In this document: positions 15,568 through 22,060 of the stretch, one piece after another
Layout of the letters: each line of letters begins with the position of its first letter
Position numbering within the stretch: position 1 is the first letter of the stretch
Assembly (NCBI GenBank): GCA_002314835.1
Contig: DCHM01000005.1
Location: 21,699-50,350, forward strand
DNA: 28,652 nucleotides
Source of the DNA: Clostridiales bacterium UBA1752
GTDB taxonomy: Bacteria; Bacillota; Clostridia; Oscillospirales; CAG-382
Reading direction: 5' to 3'
Translations under genes and position numbers: made by a program
Notes under the pieces: generated by a model
The model's database searches: none
What the model was told of the DNA's origin: nothing
Seen by the model: only the letters and a program-made list of their open reading frames with translations

Positions 15568-15986
15568 TATATGCCGCTCTCCATCAGTTCACGCATTACG
15601 TCGTCTGGCGTGAGCTTTGAGATATATTCGTCCCAAGCGGTCTCATTCCAGACCTCTATATGGGTTTTGTTACCGATTAAAACTATATTACTGTCAAGGT
15701 TTATAAGCTTGCGGAACTTTTGGCTTATGGTAGTCCTGCCGTGCGAGTCGAGCTCTGCCTCCTCTGCACCCGAAAAGAAGAAAAGACCAAAGTCAACCTG
15801 CTTTGTAAACGGAGTTGCAGCTATGATGTCCTCAAACTTGTGCCACTCGTCCATCGGGTAAAGGTAGAGCGTGTTTTTTAGTCCACGCGAAATCATGAAG
15901 GTCTCGCCGAGCGGCTCACGCATTTTGGTAGGGATAGATACTCTGCCCTTGCCGTCGATTGTGAGTCTGTATTCACCGTAAAGCAT
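15567..15986 (-). CDS. mraZ: Transcriptional regulator MraZ
   Basis: MraZ is a DNA-binding protein of the AbrB/SpoVT superfamily that represses its own dcw operon by binding repeats in the promoter. The ATG at 15986 is preferred (139 aa) because GGAGG lies 9 bases upstream of it and only 3 bases before the in-frame ATG at 15992; it also gives the usual start MLYGEYRLTIDGKGR. Seen: the two family loops DGKGRVSIPTKMRE and DSHGRTTISQKFR, which form the double-psi beta-barrel repeats. A strong promoter lies upstream (16063-16091). I did not find a convincing set of TGGG-type MraZ boxes; one TGGGA sits between the promoter and the gene. Confidence 0.95.
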   Translation of the reverse strand: MLYGEYRLTIDGKGRVSIPTKMREPLGETFMISRGLKNTLYLYPMDEWHKFEDIIAATPFTKQVDFGLFFFSGAEEAELDSHGRTTISQKFRKLINLDSNIVLIGNKTHIEVWNETAWDEYISKLTPDDVMRELMESGI

Positions 15987-16062
15987 CGGCATAAACCTCC
16001 GTTTCTGTCAAATTTTGGGAATTCATCCCATTTGATGCTTATTTTTACCATTCAGCACCCTA

Positions 16063-16091
16063 ATTATACATAACTGATATCAAAAATGCAA
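16063..16091 (-). promoter_or_regulatory. Promoter of mraZ and the dcw operon
   Basis: On the minus strand TTGCAT (16091-16086) and a perfect TATAAT (16068-16063) are separated by 17 bases, leaving a leader of about 70 bases before mraZ. It is the only strong promoter seen upstream of mraZ, so it likely drives mraZ through ftsQ. Confidence 0.85.
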
Positions 16092-16170
16092 TACCTTTTT
16101 TGATTATTTTTCAGTAAAAATCTGCACATTATGGTAACAAAATGCACTTTTGTAGATTTGCACACCAAAA

Positions 16171-16216
16171 GTCGAACAGGCGTTCTAAAATCAAGGGCGT
16201 CAAAACGCCTTTCGAC
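16171..16216. other. Imperfect stem-loop with alternative inner hairpin
   Basis: GTCGAA (16171-16176) pairs with TTCGAC (16211-16216), and GGCGTT (16179-16184) with AACGCC (16204-16209), separated by small bulges. A competing hairpin can form inside (GGGCGT-CAAA-ACGCC, 16195-16209) using the same ACGCC. It lies between the ilvN terminator and the mraZ promoter. On the minus strand CTTTTGG follows, so it could be a second, weak terminator. Confidence 0.45.
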
Positions 16217-16234
16217 AACGCTTGCCATAAGGCA

Positions 16235-16265
16235 ACAAAAAAAGGCACTGCTATTGCAGCGCCTT
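16235..16265 (-). terminator. Intrinsic terminator after ilvN
   Basis: On the minus strand AAGGCGCTGC-AATA-GCAGTGCCTT (16265-16242) forms a 10-bp stem with one G-U pair, followed by TTTTTTTG. It lies about 20 bases after the ilvN stop and separates the ilv genes from the dcw operon. Confidence 0.93.
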
Positions 16266-16285
16266 GTGATGTGTAATTATGTCAA

Positions 16286-16765
16286 CTAAAACGTGCCTCT
16301 TTCGAGCGCCGTAACGCCCGTGCGCGCTATCTCGATGATACCGTAGTTATTCATCATCTCAAAAAACGCGGACAGCTTATTTTGGTCGCCCGTTATTTCA
16401 AATATCAGACTGTCGGGGCAGATATCCACCGTCTTTGCCTTAAATATCTCGGCGACGCCGATTATCGCACTGCGGTTGCCGTCGTTTGCCGAAACTTTGA
16501 CTAAAAACAACTCGCGGCATACGGCGTTGTCTGACAAAAGCTGCAGGCTGATAACGTCCTCGACCTTGCATAGCTGACGCTGTATCTGAGTCAAAGTATA
16601 GTCGTCGGCTGTAAACTCGATGGTCATACGCGAAACAGCCGGGTCGGTCGTTTCACCGACGGTGAGGCTTTTGATATTGTAGCCGCGGCGAGCAAACAAG
16701 CCCGAAATGCGGGTTAGGACACCGAAATGGTTATTGACAAATGCAGAAATGCAATAGGTTTTCAT
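16286..16765 (-). CDS. ilvN: Acetolactate synthase small (regulatory) subunit IlvN
   Basis: IlvN is the ACT-domain subunit that activates the catalytic subunit IlvB and gives valine feedback inhibition. The protein has 159 aa, typical for the family. The ATG at 16765 (one base after the ilvB stop, GGAGG 6 bases upstream) is chosen over a longer frame that would run back into ilvB. Seen: an N-terminal ACT domain MKTYCISAFVNNHFGVLTRISGLFARRGYNIKSLTVG (1-37) with the conserved PGVLxRxxxLFxRRGYNI pattern, slightly altered to FGVLTRISGL. The C-terminal domain includes RELFLVKVSAN and DICPDSLIFEITGDQNKL. Translation is coupled to ilvB. Confidence 0.94.
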   Translation of the reverse strand: MKTYCISAFVNNHFGVLTRISGLFARRGYNIKSLTVGETTDPAVSRMTIEFTADDYTLTQIQRQLCKVEDVISLQLLSDNAVCRELFLVKVSANDGNRSAIIGVAEIFKAKTVDICPDSLIFEITGDQNKLSAFFEMMNNYGIIEIARTGVTALERGTF

Positions 16766-16766
16766 A

Positions 16767-18296
16767 TCAGTCCTCCGTGACGTATTCGATGAGGCAGGGC
16801 GTCCTGCGTGAACGCGCGAGCCTGAGTGCGGCTGCAAATTCGGCGTCGTTACGTGCCGAAACCGCTCTGCATCCCACGCTGTGTGCAAACGAGATATAAT
16901 CTATATCCGGCATTTCTCTGCCGTAGCCGTGCCTGCCGCTATCGCTCTGCAGTTTTGCTATCATGCCGAGCGAATGATTATTGATGACGATCTGAGTTAT
17001 CGGCAGATTGTACTGCACCGCCGTGGCGAGGGAAGCAAGGTTCATATTAAAGCTGCCGTCGCCCGCTATATTGACTATACGTTTGTCGGGGCAGGCAAAC
17101 GCAGCACCTATCGCCGCAGGCAGTCCAAAGCCCATCGGTCCCAGTCCGCCTGCAGTGATAAAGCTGCGAGGCTCGCTGACCTTGAGATAATGGTTTGCCG
17201 CCACCTGGTGCAATCCGACCTCGGTGGTGTAAACCGCCGTGGGGAAATACTTTTTTATAAGGTCGTATGTATTATTATGTTCGTTACGTACTCGGGTGCA
17301 GGTGTTTTTGCGCTCGCAAACGCGTCCGTACAGGATGTCGAGTATGCGCCTTGCGTCTCCTACGACTCCCTCGATGACGGGCATATTTTTGCCGATTTCG
17401 GCAGAATCAATGTCTATATGCAAAAACTTGATATCGGGTGCTATGCGCAGTATATTGCTGACCGCGCGCTCCGAAAATCTCATTCCCACGCCGATAAAGA
17501 GGTCGCTGTCCTTGAGCACGTTACTCGTCTGCTCGGTGATATCCATACCTACAAACCCTGCAAACTTGTCGTCGGTTTCGTCAAACGCGCCCTTGCCCAT
17601 ATAAGTAGAGCCGACGTAGCAGCCTATCCGGTCTGCAAACCGTCTGAGGCTATCGCTCGCGCCCGAGCTGATTACTCCTCCGCCTGCACAGATAAATACG
17701 CGTCGTGACTCGTTAATAAGCTCTGCGGCGGTGGCAATCTCGTCCTCGTCTATCTCTGCAAAACGCACGGGTGACGGCTTGACGGGAGTGTATTTGACGT
17801 TCATATCAAATATATCTCTCGGTATATCGACGAGCACTGGCCCCTTGCGCCCCGTAGTCGCTATCCTAAACGCCGCATTAATTGTTTCGGCGAGCTTGTC
17901 TGGGGACTTGACTATAAAATTATGCTTAGTTATCGGCATAGTGACGCCTGCTATATCGGTCTCTTGGAACGAATCTCTGCCGAGCAGGTCGAGAGACACG
18001 TTGCCAGTGATGGCTACCATGGGCACGCTGTCCATATAAGCGTCCGCTATCGGAGTGACGAGGTTTGTCGCTCCGGGACCGCTCGTGGCAAATACTACTC
18101 CGCACCTGCCGCTCGCTCTGGCGTAGCCGTCAGCCGCAAAGCCGCAAAACTGCTCGTGAGTGCCGGTTATCAGCTTAATGCGCTTGTCGCAAGACAGCGA
18201 CTCAATGAGTGACAGCACCGCGTTGCCGCTGTATCCGAATATATGTTTTACTCCGTTTGCGTGCAAGCACTTGACTGCAATATCAGAGCATTTCAT
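16767..18296 (-). CDS. ilvB: Acetolactate synthase large subunit IlvB (divergent)
   Basis: This thiamine-diphosphate enzyme condenses two pyruvates (or pyruvate and 2-oxobutyrate) in the first common step of valine, leucine and isoleucine synthesis. The protein has 509 aa, shorter than the usual 550-600. Seen: the THEQ glutamate needed for cofactor activation, ATSGPGATNLVTPIADAYMDSVPMVAITG, and GRDSFQETDIAGVTMPITKHNF. The ThDP motif GDGSFNMNLASLATAVQYNLPITQIVINN is near the C-terminus. Odd points: GYSGNAV replaces the usual GYPGGAV, THEQFCGFAADG replaces HEQGAxHAAxG, and the QWQ segment after NNxxLGM reads AKLQS. Pairing with ilvN strongly supports the assignment. The ATG at 18296 has GGAGG close upstream. 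A conditional-looking terminator sits 22 bases before the gene. Confidence 0.9.
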   Translation of the reverse strand: MKCSDIAVKCLHANGVKHIFGYSGNAVLSLIESLSCDKRIKLITGTHEQFCGFAADGYARASGRCGVVFATSGPGATNLVTPIADAYMDSVPMVAITGNVSLDLLGRDSFQETDIAGVTMPITKHNFIVKSPDKLAETINAAFRIATTGRKGPVLVDIPRDIFDMNVKYTPVKPSPVRFAEIDEDEIATAAELINESRRVFICAGGGVISSGASDSLRRFADRIGCYVGSTYMGKGAFDETDDKFAGFVGMDITEQTSNVLKDSDLFIGVGMRFSERAVSNILRIAPDIKFLHIDIDSAEIGKNMPVIEGVVGDARRILDILYGRVCERKNTCTRVRNEHNNTYDLIKKYFPTAVYTTEVGLHQVAANHYLKVSEPRSFITAGGLGPMGFGLPAAIGAAFACPDKRIVNIAGDGSFNMNLASLATAVQYNLPITQIVINNHSLGMIAKLQSDSGRHGYGREMPDIDYISFAHSVGCRAVSARNDAEFAAALRLARSRRTPCLIEYVTED

Positions 18297-18317
18297 AATA
18301 AGTGCCTCCTAAAAGAT

Positions 18318-18350
18318 ACAAAAAGCCACGGGAGGGTGAACCCGTGGCTT
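18318..18350 (-). terminator. Strong hairpin terminator or attenuator just upstream of ilvB
   Basis: On the minus strand AAGCCACGGG-TTCACCCT-CCCGTGGCTT (18350-18323) is a perfect 10-bp stem followed by TTTG. Only about 21 bases lie between it and the ilvB start, enough for a ribosome binding site but not for a promoter. Transcripts reaching ilvB must therefore cross it. It either ends the upstream sigma/zinc-ribbon unit with leakage, or is a regulated attenuator. A 12-bp palindrome CAATTCGAATTG (18361-18372) lies just upstream. No leader peptide and no T-box core were seen. Confidence 0.75.
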
Positions 18351-18412
18351 ATTTGTCTTGCAATTCGAATTGGCTAAAAGACTAAAAAGTAATTACTGTT
18401 TTTTAAGTATAA

Positions 18413-18685
18413 TTATTTCTTAGAAGCTGCGAAGCATTCGCTGCAAAGAACGGGCTTGTCAGACGAGGGCTTGAAAGGAACCTTTGCAACACCGCCGCAA
18501 CGAGCGCAGGTGGTCTCAAACATTTCTCTGGGAGCCTTAGCTGCATTCTTCTTTGCATCTCTGCAAGCTTTGCATCTCTGGGGCTCGTTCTGGAAGCCCT
18601 TCTGAGCGTAAAATTCCTGCTCGCCGGCGGTGAAAACGAATTCGTTGCCGCAATCTTTGCAGGTCAGGGTCTTGTCTTCAAACAT
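18413..18685 (-). CDS. Zinc-ribbon protein (zf-trcl type) with four CxxC pairs
   Basis: The protein has 90 aa and is soluble. Seen: LTCKDCGNEFVFTAGEQEFYAQKGF, the signature of the probable zinc-ribbon family zf-trcl (Cys9, Cys12, then Cys38, Cys41 in RCKACRDAKK). A second ribbon follows: TTCARCGGVAKVPFKPSSDKPVLCSECF (Cys60, Cys63, Cys81, Cys84). Eight cysteines as four CxxC pairs point to two zinc sites. The cellular role of this family is not established; nucleic acid binding is possible. The start has AGGAG about 8 bases upstream, placed inside a tiny upstream ORF that overlaps it by eight bases. It is likely transcribed with the SigH-like gene. Confidence 0.88.
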   Translation of the reverse strand: MFEDKTLTCKDCGNEFVFTAGEQEFYAQKGFQNEPQRCKACRDAKKNAAKAPREMFETTCARCGGVAKVPFKPSSDKPVLCSECFAASKK

Positions 18686-18803
18686 TGTTTTTCTCCTCTT
18701 GTTTTGTGGTAGAATATTCTTTTGCCTGCCACGGAATTACACCGTAATCTTTGCCGCCACCCAGCAGCAACGCTTTTTTTAAGCTATCGAGGCAGATTGT
18801 CAT
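18678..18803 (-). CDS. Possible 41-aa small protein coupled to the sigma factor gene
   Basis: An ATG at 18803 overlaps the sigma factor stop as ATGA, and the frame runs 41 codons to overlap the zinc-ribbon gene by eight bases. The peptide begins MTICLDSLKKALLLGGGKDYG and then continues with VIPWQAKEYSTTKQEEKNNV. The tidy overlaps on both sides fit a coupled small gene, and the GGGKDYGVIPW stretch does not look like random translation. I recognise no family and cannot test conservation. It could equally be a chance frame over the 114-base spacer. Confidence 0.4.
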   Translation of the reverse strand: MTICLDSLKKALLLGGGKDYGVIPWQAKEYSTTKQEEKNNV

Positions 18804-19387
18804 GGTGATATGAGTTTTTTGAGTTTGGTTCTTATCCGTCGAACAGCGTTCTCTACACTCTTGCTGTCTGTTTCGAGGCATAGCGCGATATCGGCATAGC
18901 TCAAATCAAGCAGATAGAGGTCAAATACCGTAGCTTCATATTTGGAAAGTACACTCTTGATACGCTCGTACAAAAAGTCGGTACTTTCTTTTTCTATAAT
19001 AATACTTTCTGGTGAGATACTGTCAGAGCCGTCGGACTCCGAAACCGTTTCCTCATAAGAGACCAATCTGTCCTTGCCCCTGCCATCCTTGCGGACGGCG
19101 GTGATAATGCTGGTTCTAATGCAGATGGAAGCGTAAGTGGAGAATGACGAGGAAATACCATTGTACGTGCGGACGGCCTTGAGCAATCCACACAGACCCT
19201 CTTGCAGATAATCTTCTTTATCGTGCGGACAAAAGCTATATCGACCTGCGTACCATTCAATTACGCGCAGATATCTCGACGTTAGCTCCTCAAAAGCGGC
19301 ATCGTCCCCACCCTTGGCAGCTGCCACGAGGGCGCCGTCGTCGAGGTCGGAGTACGCGCTATGATTATTATTATTAAGTACAATCAT
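18800..19387 (-). CDS. RNA polymerase sigma factor, SigH-like
   Basis: The protein has 195 aa with the compact sigma-70 layout of region 2 plus region 4 and no region 1. Seen: GDDAAFEELTSRYLRVIEWYAGRYSF, HDKEDYLQEGLCGLLKAVRTYN (core-binding region 2.2), and FSTYASICIRTSIITAVRKDGR (-10 recognition). LSKYEATVFDLYLLDLSYADIALCLETDSKSVENAVRRIRTKLKKLI is region 4 with its helix-turn-helix. ASICIRxxIITAVR and the linker with SPESIIIEKES resemble clostridial SigH, the early stationary-phase/sporulation factor. The length is a little short and the gene lacks the usual sigH neighbours, so I leave the symbol empty. It has its own strong promoter, and AAAGGCGG precedes the ATG. Confidence 0.85.
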   Translation of the reverse strand: MIVLNNNNHSAYSDLDDGALVAAAKGGDDAAFEELTSRYLRVIEWYAGRYSFCPHDKEDYLQEGLCGLLKAVRTYNGISSSFSTYASICIRTSIITAVRKDGRGKDRLVSYEETVSESDGSDSISPESIIIEKESTDFLYERIKSVLSKYEATVFDLYLLDLSYADIALCLETDSKSVENAVRRIRTKLKKLISP

Positions 19388-19411
19388 AGAAATACCGCCT
19401 TTATAAGGTGC

Positions 19412-19439
19412 ATTATACTACATTTTTTTTGATTGTCAA
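19412..19439 (-). promoter_or_regulatory. Promoter of the SigH-like gene
   Basis: On the minus strand a perfect TTGACA (19439-19434) and a perfect TATAAT (19417-19412) are separated by 16 bases. The -10 box ends 24 bases before the start codon. It is the closest match to the sigma-A consensus in the window. Confidence 0.88.
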
Positions 19440-19460
19440 GTATTGAATGAAAAAAATATA

Positions 19461-19483
19461 CAAAAATCGGGCACAAAATGCCT
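19461..19483 (-). terminator. Weak terminator-like hairpin after the AAC(3) gene
   Basis: On the minus strand GGCA-TTTTG-TGCC (19482-19470) is followed by CGATTTTTG. The stem is only four base pairs. It lies 26 bases after the acetyltransferase stop, where the glycogen operon should end, and before the sigma promoter. Confidence 0.3.
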
Positions 19484-19508
19484 GTTATGGGGCTATTTTT
19501 GCCAACCT

Positions 19509-20255
19509 TTAATATTTGTCGATGAAATAATGGCTGTCTTTGGTGTAATACTCGCCTGCTATGCGCCACATGGTTTTGGCGTCTATGACTACGGTTTCGC
19601 ACTCAAAAATCTTGCCTCTCCGGATAGTGCCCTCGGGCATCAGCTCTCCGAGCCTGTCGTAGCGCTGTATCGTACGGTCAAAATAATGTGCGCGGCATTT
19701 TTGTGTATAGTGCTTGCCGTCCTTGTCGGCCATATCATACTCGTACATATCCTCAAACAGATAATCGGGATTATACAGCTCTTCAACGGCGTGCATACTG
19801 GTGTTGGGCTCCATGCCGCAGCCAAAGAAAATAATCTTGCCGCCGAGCTCCATAACCTTGCGGAAAGGCGAATGTGCGCCGCAGGGAGTGTCGTCGAGGT
19901 GATGCTCACCTATTATCTCCTCTGCCTTTGCGCCGATGGCACAGCAGGAGTGCGTCGGGCACATACTGCGCATTACACCGGGGTACTCGGTGCGGAAATA
20001 TTCGGGCACGGCGCCTACGCACGCCTTGGTTTTGTAATAATCAAAGCATCTGTGGTCTTTGTTGCAGGTCGTATAAGACAGCGCGGGCAATACTACGGTG
20101 CCCTCAGAGCCGGTGGCCATACGCAGACCGTCTATGACGTATCTCGGTGACATCCTTTCTATGCCAAACGATTTGAGCGAAGTATGGGCGAGCACTACGT
20201 CTCCCTTATTGACTCCGAGCTTGCCGAGCGAAGCGGCTATAACATTAGCGACCAT
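19509..20255 (-). CDS. AAC(3)-family N-acetyltransferase (Antibiotic_NAT fold)
   Basis: The protein has 248 aa, close to the 260-280 aa of the family, which uses acetyl-CoA to acetylate the 3-amino group of aminoglycosides in its best-known members. Seen: VVLAHTSLKSFGIERMSPRYVIDGLRMATGSEGTVVLPALSYT (about 20-62), PGVMRSMCPTHSCCAIGAKAEEIIGEH, DDTPCGAHSPFRKVMELGGKIIFFGCGMEPNTSMHAVEE. These contain the family's TSL, MRS-P-S-A-G, PxGxxSPF and GxxxxxxTxxHxxE patterns with the catalytic-site histidine. Many chromosomal members do not confer resistance, and the substrate here is unknown. The gene begins 19 bases inside the end of the GH13 gene with GGAGG 7 bases upstream, so it is part of the glycogen operon transcript. 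Confidence 0.88.
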   Translation of the reverse strand: MVANVIAASLGKLGVNKGDVVLAHTSLKSFGIERMSPRYVIDGLRMATGSEGTVVLPALSYTTCNKDHRCFDYYKTKACVGAVPEYFRTEYPGVMRSMCPTHSCCAIGAKAEEIIGEHHLDDTPCGAHSPFRKVMELGGKIIFFGCGMEPNTSMHAVEELYNPDYLFEDMYEYDMADKDGKHYTQKCRAHYFDRTIQRYDRLGELMPEGTIRRGKIFECETVVIDAKTMWRIAGEYYTKDSHYFIDKY

Positions 20256-22060
20256 TGGTTGTCCTCCGATAATTTATATATAGTAGTCTTGTATGCCGGG
20301 CAGATAAGCCCGAGCACGTCGGTTTGATAGTCATTTAGGTTTGCGACTGCCAGCAGCTTGCCGCCGTCAGACGCAATAGACATGGCAAATACGCTTTGCT
20401 CAGTGTCGTATATTGTCAGCTCACCGCACAGCAAATCGCGGCAGGCGTGCCTTGCGTTATTGACGGCAGTGACCGTCTTGCGCAGAGAGCCGTCTGCGTT
20501 ATTCCACTTATACGGTCTGCGGCAAAACGGGTCGTGATAGCCCTCCATGCCGATTTCGTCACCGTAAAATATGCAGGGTACTCCGGGCATAAAGGCAAGC
20601 AATGTATAAGCGACGGCAAAAAGTCTCTTGGCTCTTTCTCTCGTCTCATAGCTCATCGTCTTGCAGGCGAGAGCGTCATCGCCGAGCTCCAAAACATTCT
20701 CACCGCCGAGCACCGTCAGTATGCGCTCGGTGTCGTGAGTGCCCAATATATTCATCAAATGGCTCATCTGCTCGGGAGGATAATGCTCCCACAGCATACG
20801 CAGAGTATATTTGAGCAGTGAGCTGTCTCTGTCGAGGCAGAGCGAAATAATGCCGTTGCGCAAAGGATAATTCATTACCGAATCAAGCTGTGCGCCGCAA
20901 AAATATCTCTTTCGCTCGTCGTAGGCTATCTTGTTTGACGCATCCTCCCAGACCTCACCGAGCACGAGTGCGTCCGGCTTGCAGCCCTTGACAGCGGCTG
21001 TCAGCTCGTCGAGGAAATCAGCCTCGAGCTCATCTGCCACGTCGAGCCTCCACCCCGCTATGCCCATAGCCATATAATGCGGCACGACCGTTTTGCAGAT
21101 AAAATCTCTGTACGCTCTGTTGCGCTTTACCTTAGGCAGGTTTTGCATGCCCCACCAGCAGTCGTACTTATCGGGGTAAGAGGAAAAATCAAACCAAGTG
21201 TAATAAGGCGAATCGACCGAGCAACAAGCGCCGCCGTACTTTTTGTATTTGTCAAAATAAACGCTGTCGTCGCCGACGTGATTAAAAACGCCGTCGAGTA
21301 TGACGTCTATCGAGCGTTCTTTTGCCGCCGCGATAAAGTGCTTTAGCGCCTCGTCGCCGCCGAACATTTCATCGACCTGCATATAGTCGCCGATGTCGTA
21401 TTTGTGGTTTGAGTACGCCTTAAAGCACGGTGAAAGGTAAACGCAGGTCACTCCGAGCGACTTTAGGTAATCGAGCTTTTCGGCAGCGCCTATCAGAGTG
21501 CCGCCGAAAAAAGTATTGTTTTTAAACTCGTGCCTGCCGTCGTTGTATTCGGGCACGCCGTTGTCCCAGTCATCTATCATTAAGGCGTCGTCACGCAAAA
21601 CACAGTCGCCACCTTTGGCAAATCGGTCAATAAATATATGGTAAAAAACACCGCCTGTCAGCCATTCCGGCGAGCGATAAAGCCTGTCAACCACGAGCAG
21701 CTGCCAGTCACCGCCGGCAGTTTCGGACAGATACGCGTTACCGCCGTCGTCTGACGAATATCTGACTCCGTAGCAGGTGTCAATAACCGCGCGGTAAAAC
21801 ACGAGCCCTGCCGTATCAAGCGTAAGTTCGGCTGCAAAAACGGCGTAGCCGTCCCTCTCGCCGCAGTACTTTGCGCCGAGGCAAAAGCAGTCCTTGCCGT
21901 CGTAATACATCTCGAACCTGCAATTTGACGGACAAAACTCTTTTTTGACATAAAGCGCGAGACCTGTCGCAGAGCTTGCCGATACCGTAAAATTGCGTCC
22001 CTCTTTACCGTCCTTGCACAGCCGCACAAAGCATTCGCCGTTTTCTCCGTATATAGTCAT
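20237..22060 (-). CDS. Cytoplasmic GH13 alpha-glucosidase/amylase-type glycoside hydrolase
   Basis: A retaining alpha-glucan hydrolase of 607 aa. The ATG at 22060 overlaps the glgP stop (TAATG); an upstream in-frame ATG lies inside glgP and is rejected. Seen: an N-terminal beta-rich domain (about 1-125), like those of neopullulanase-type enzymes, then the (beta/alpha)8 barrel. The barrel carries GVFYHIFIDRFAKG, DVILDGVFNHVGDDS (region I), GWRLDVADE (nucleophile Asp340), VLGEVWEDAS (acid/base Glu369) and ILGTHDTERI (Asp443). A C-terminal beta domain ends the protein. There is no signal peptide, so it works inside the cell. In this operon it probably hydrolyses branched or short maltodextrins left by GlgP; the exact bond specificity cannot be read from the sequence. 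Confidence 0.92.
   Translation of the reverse strand: MTIYGENGECFVRLCKDGKEGRNFTVSASSATGLALYVKKEFCPSNCRFEMYYDGKDCFCLGAKYCGERDGYAVFAAELTLDTAGLVFYRAVIDTCYGVRYSSDDGGNAYLSETAGGDWQLLVVDRLYRSPEWLTGGVFYHIFIDRFAKGGDCVLRDDALMIDDWDNGVPEYNDGRHEFKNNTFFGGTLIGAAEKLDYLKSLGVTCVYLSPCFKAYSNHKYDIGDYMQVDEMFGGDEALKHFIAAAKERSIDVILDGVFNHVGDDSVYFDKYKKYGGACCSVDSPYYTWFDFSSYPDKYDCWWGMQNLPKVKRNRAYRDFICKTVVPHYMAMGIAGWRLDVADELEADFLDELTAAVKGCKPDALVLGEVWEDASNKIAYDERKRYFCGAQLDSVMNYPLRNGIISLCLDRDSSLLKYTLRMLWEHYPPEQMSHLMNILGTHDTERILTVLGGENVLELGDDALACKTMSYETRERAKRLFAVAYTLLAFMPGVPCIFYGDEIGMEGYHDPFCRRPYKWNNADGSLRKTVTAVNNARHACRDLLCGELTIYDTEQSVFAMSIASDGGKLLAVANLNDYQTDVLGLICPAYKTTIYKLSEDNQWSLML

Larger units (their letters stand above)
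15993..16285. other. Intergenic region between mraZ and ilvN: promoter, hairpins and terminator, no gene
   Basis: This stretch of about 290 bases contains the mraZ leader and promoter, an AT-rich stretch (about 16070-16165), a long imperfect hairpin (16171-16216), and the ilvN terminator (16235-16265). No credible ORF or tRNA was seen. Confidence 0.7.

Noticed and set aside
16000..16062. MraZ operator boxes upstream of mraZ
   Set aside because: One TGGGA and one TAGGG are present, but not the regularly spaced triple TGGG-type repeat expected for a MraZ operator.
16766..16888. Upstream extension of ilvN into ilvB
   Set aside because: The extra residues are an out-of-frame reading of the ilvB end; the ATG at 16765 has GGAGG and begins the conserved ACT domain.
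16881..17708. 275-codon plus-strand frame antisense to ilvB
   Set aside because: Shadow of the ilvB coding frame; no domain or initiation signals.
18323..18350. T-box-like text (AGGGTG...ACCCGTGG) on the plus strand near ilvB
   Set aside because: It is on the strand opposite to ilvB, with no plus-strand gene downstream and no specifier stem; it is the complement of the terminator loop.
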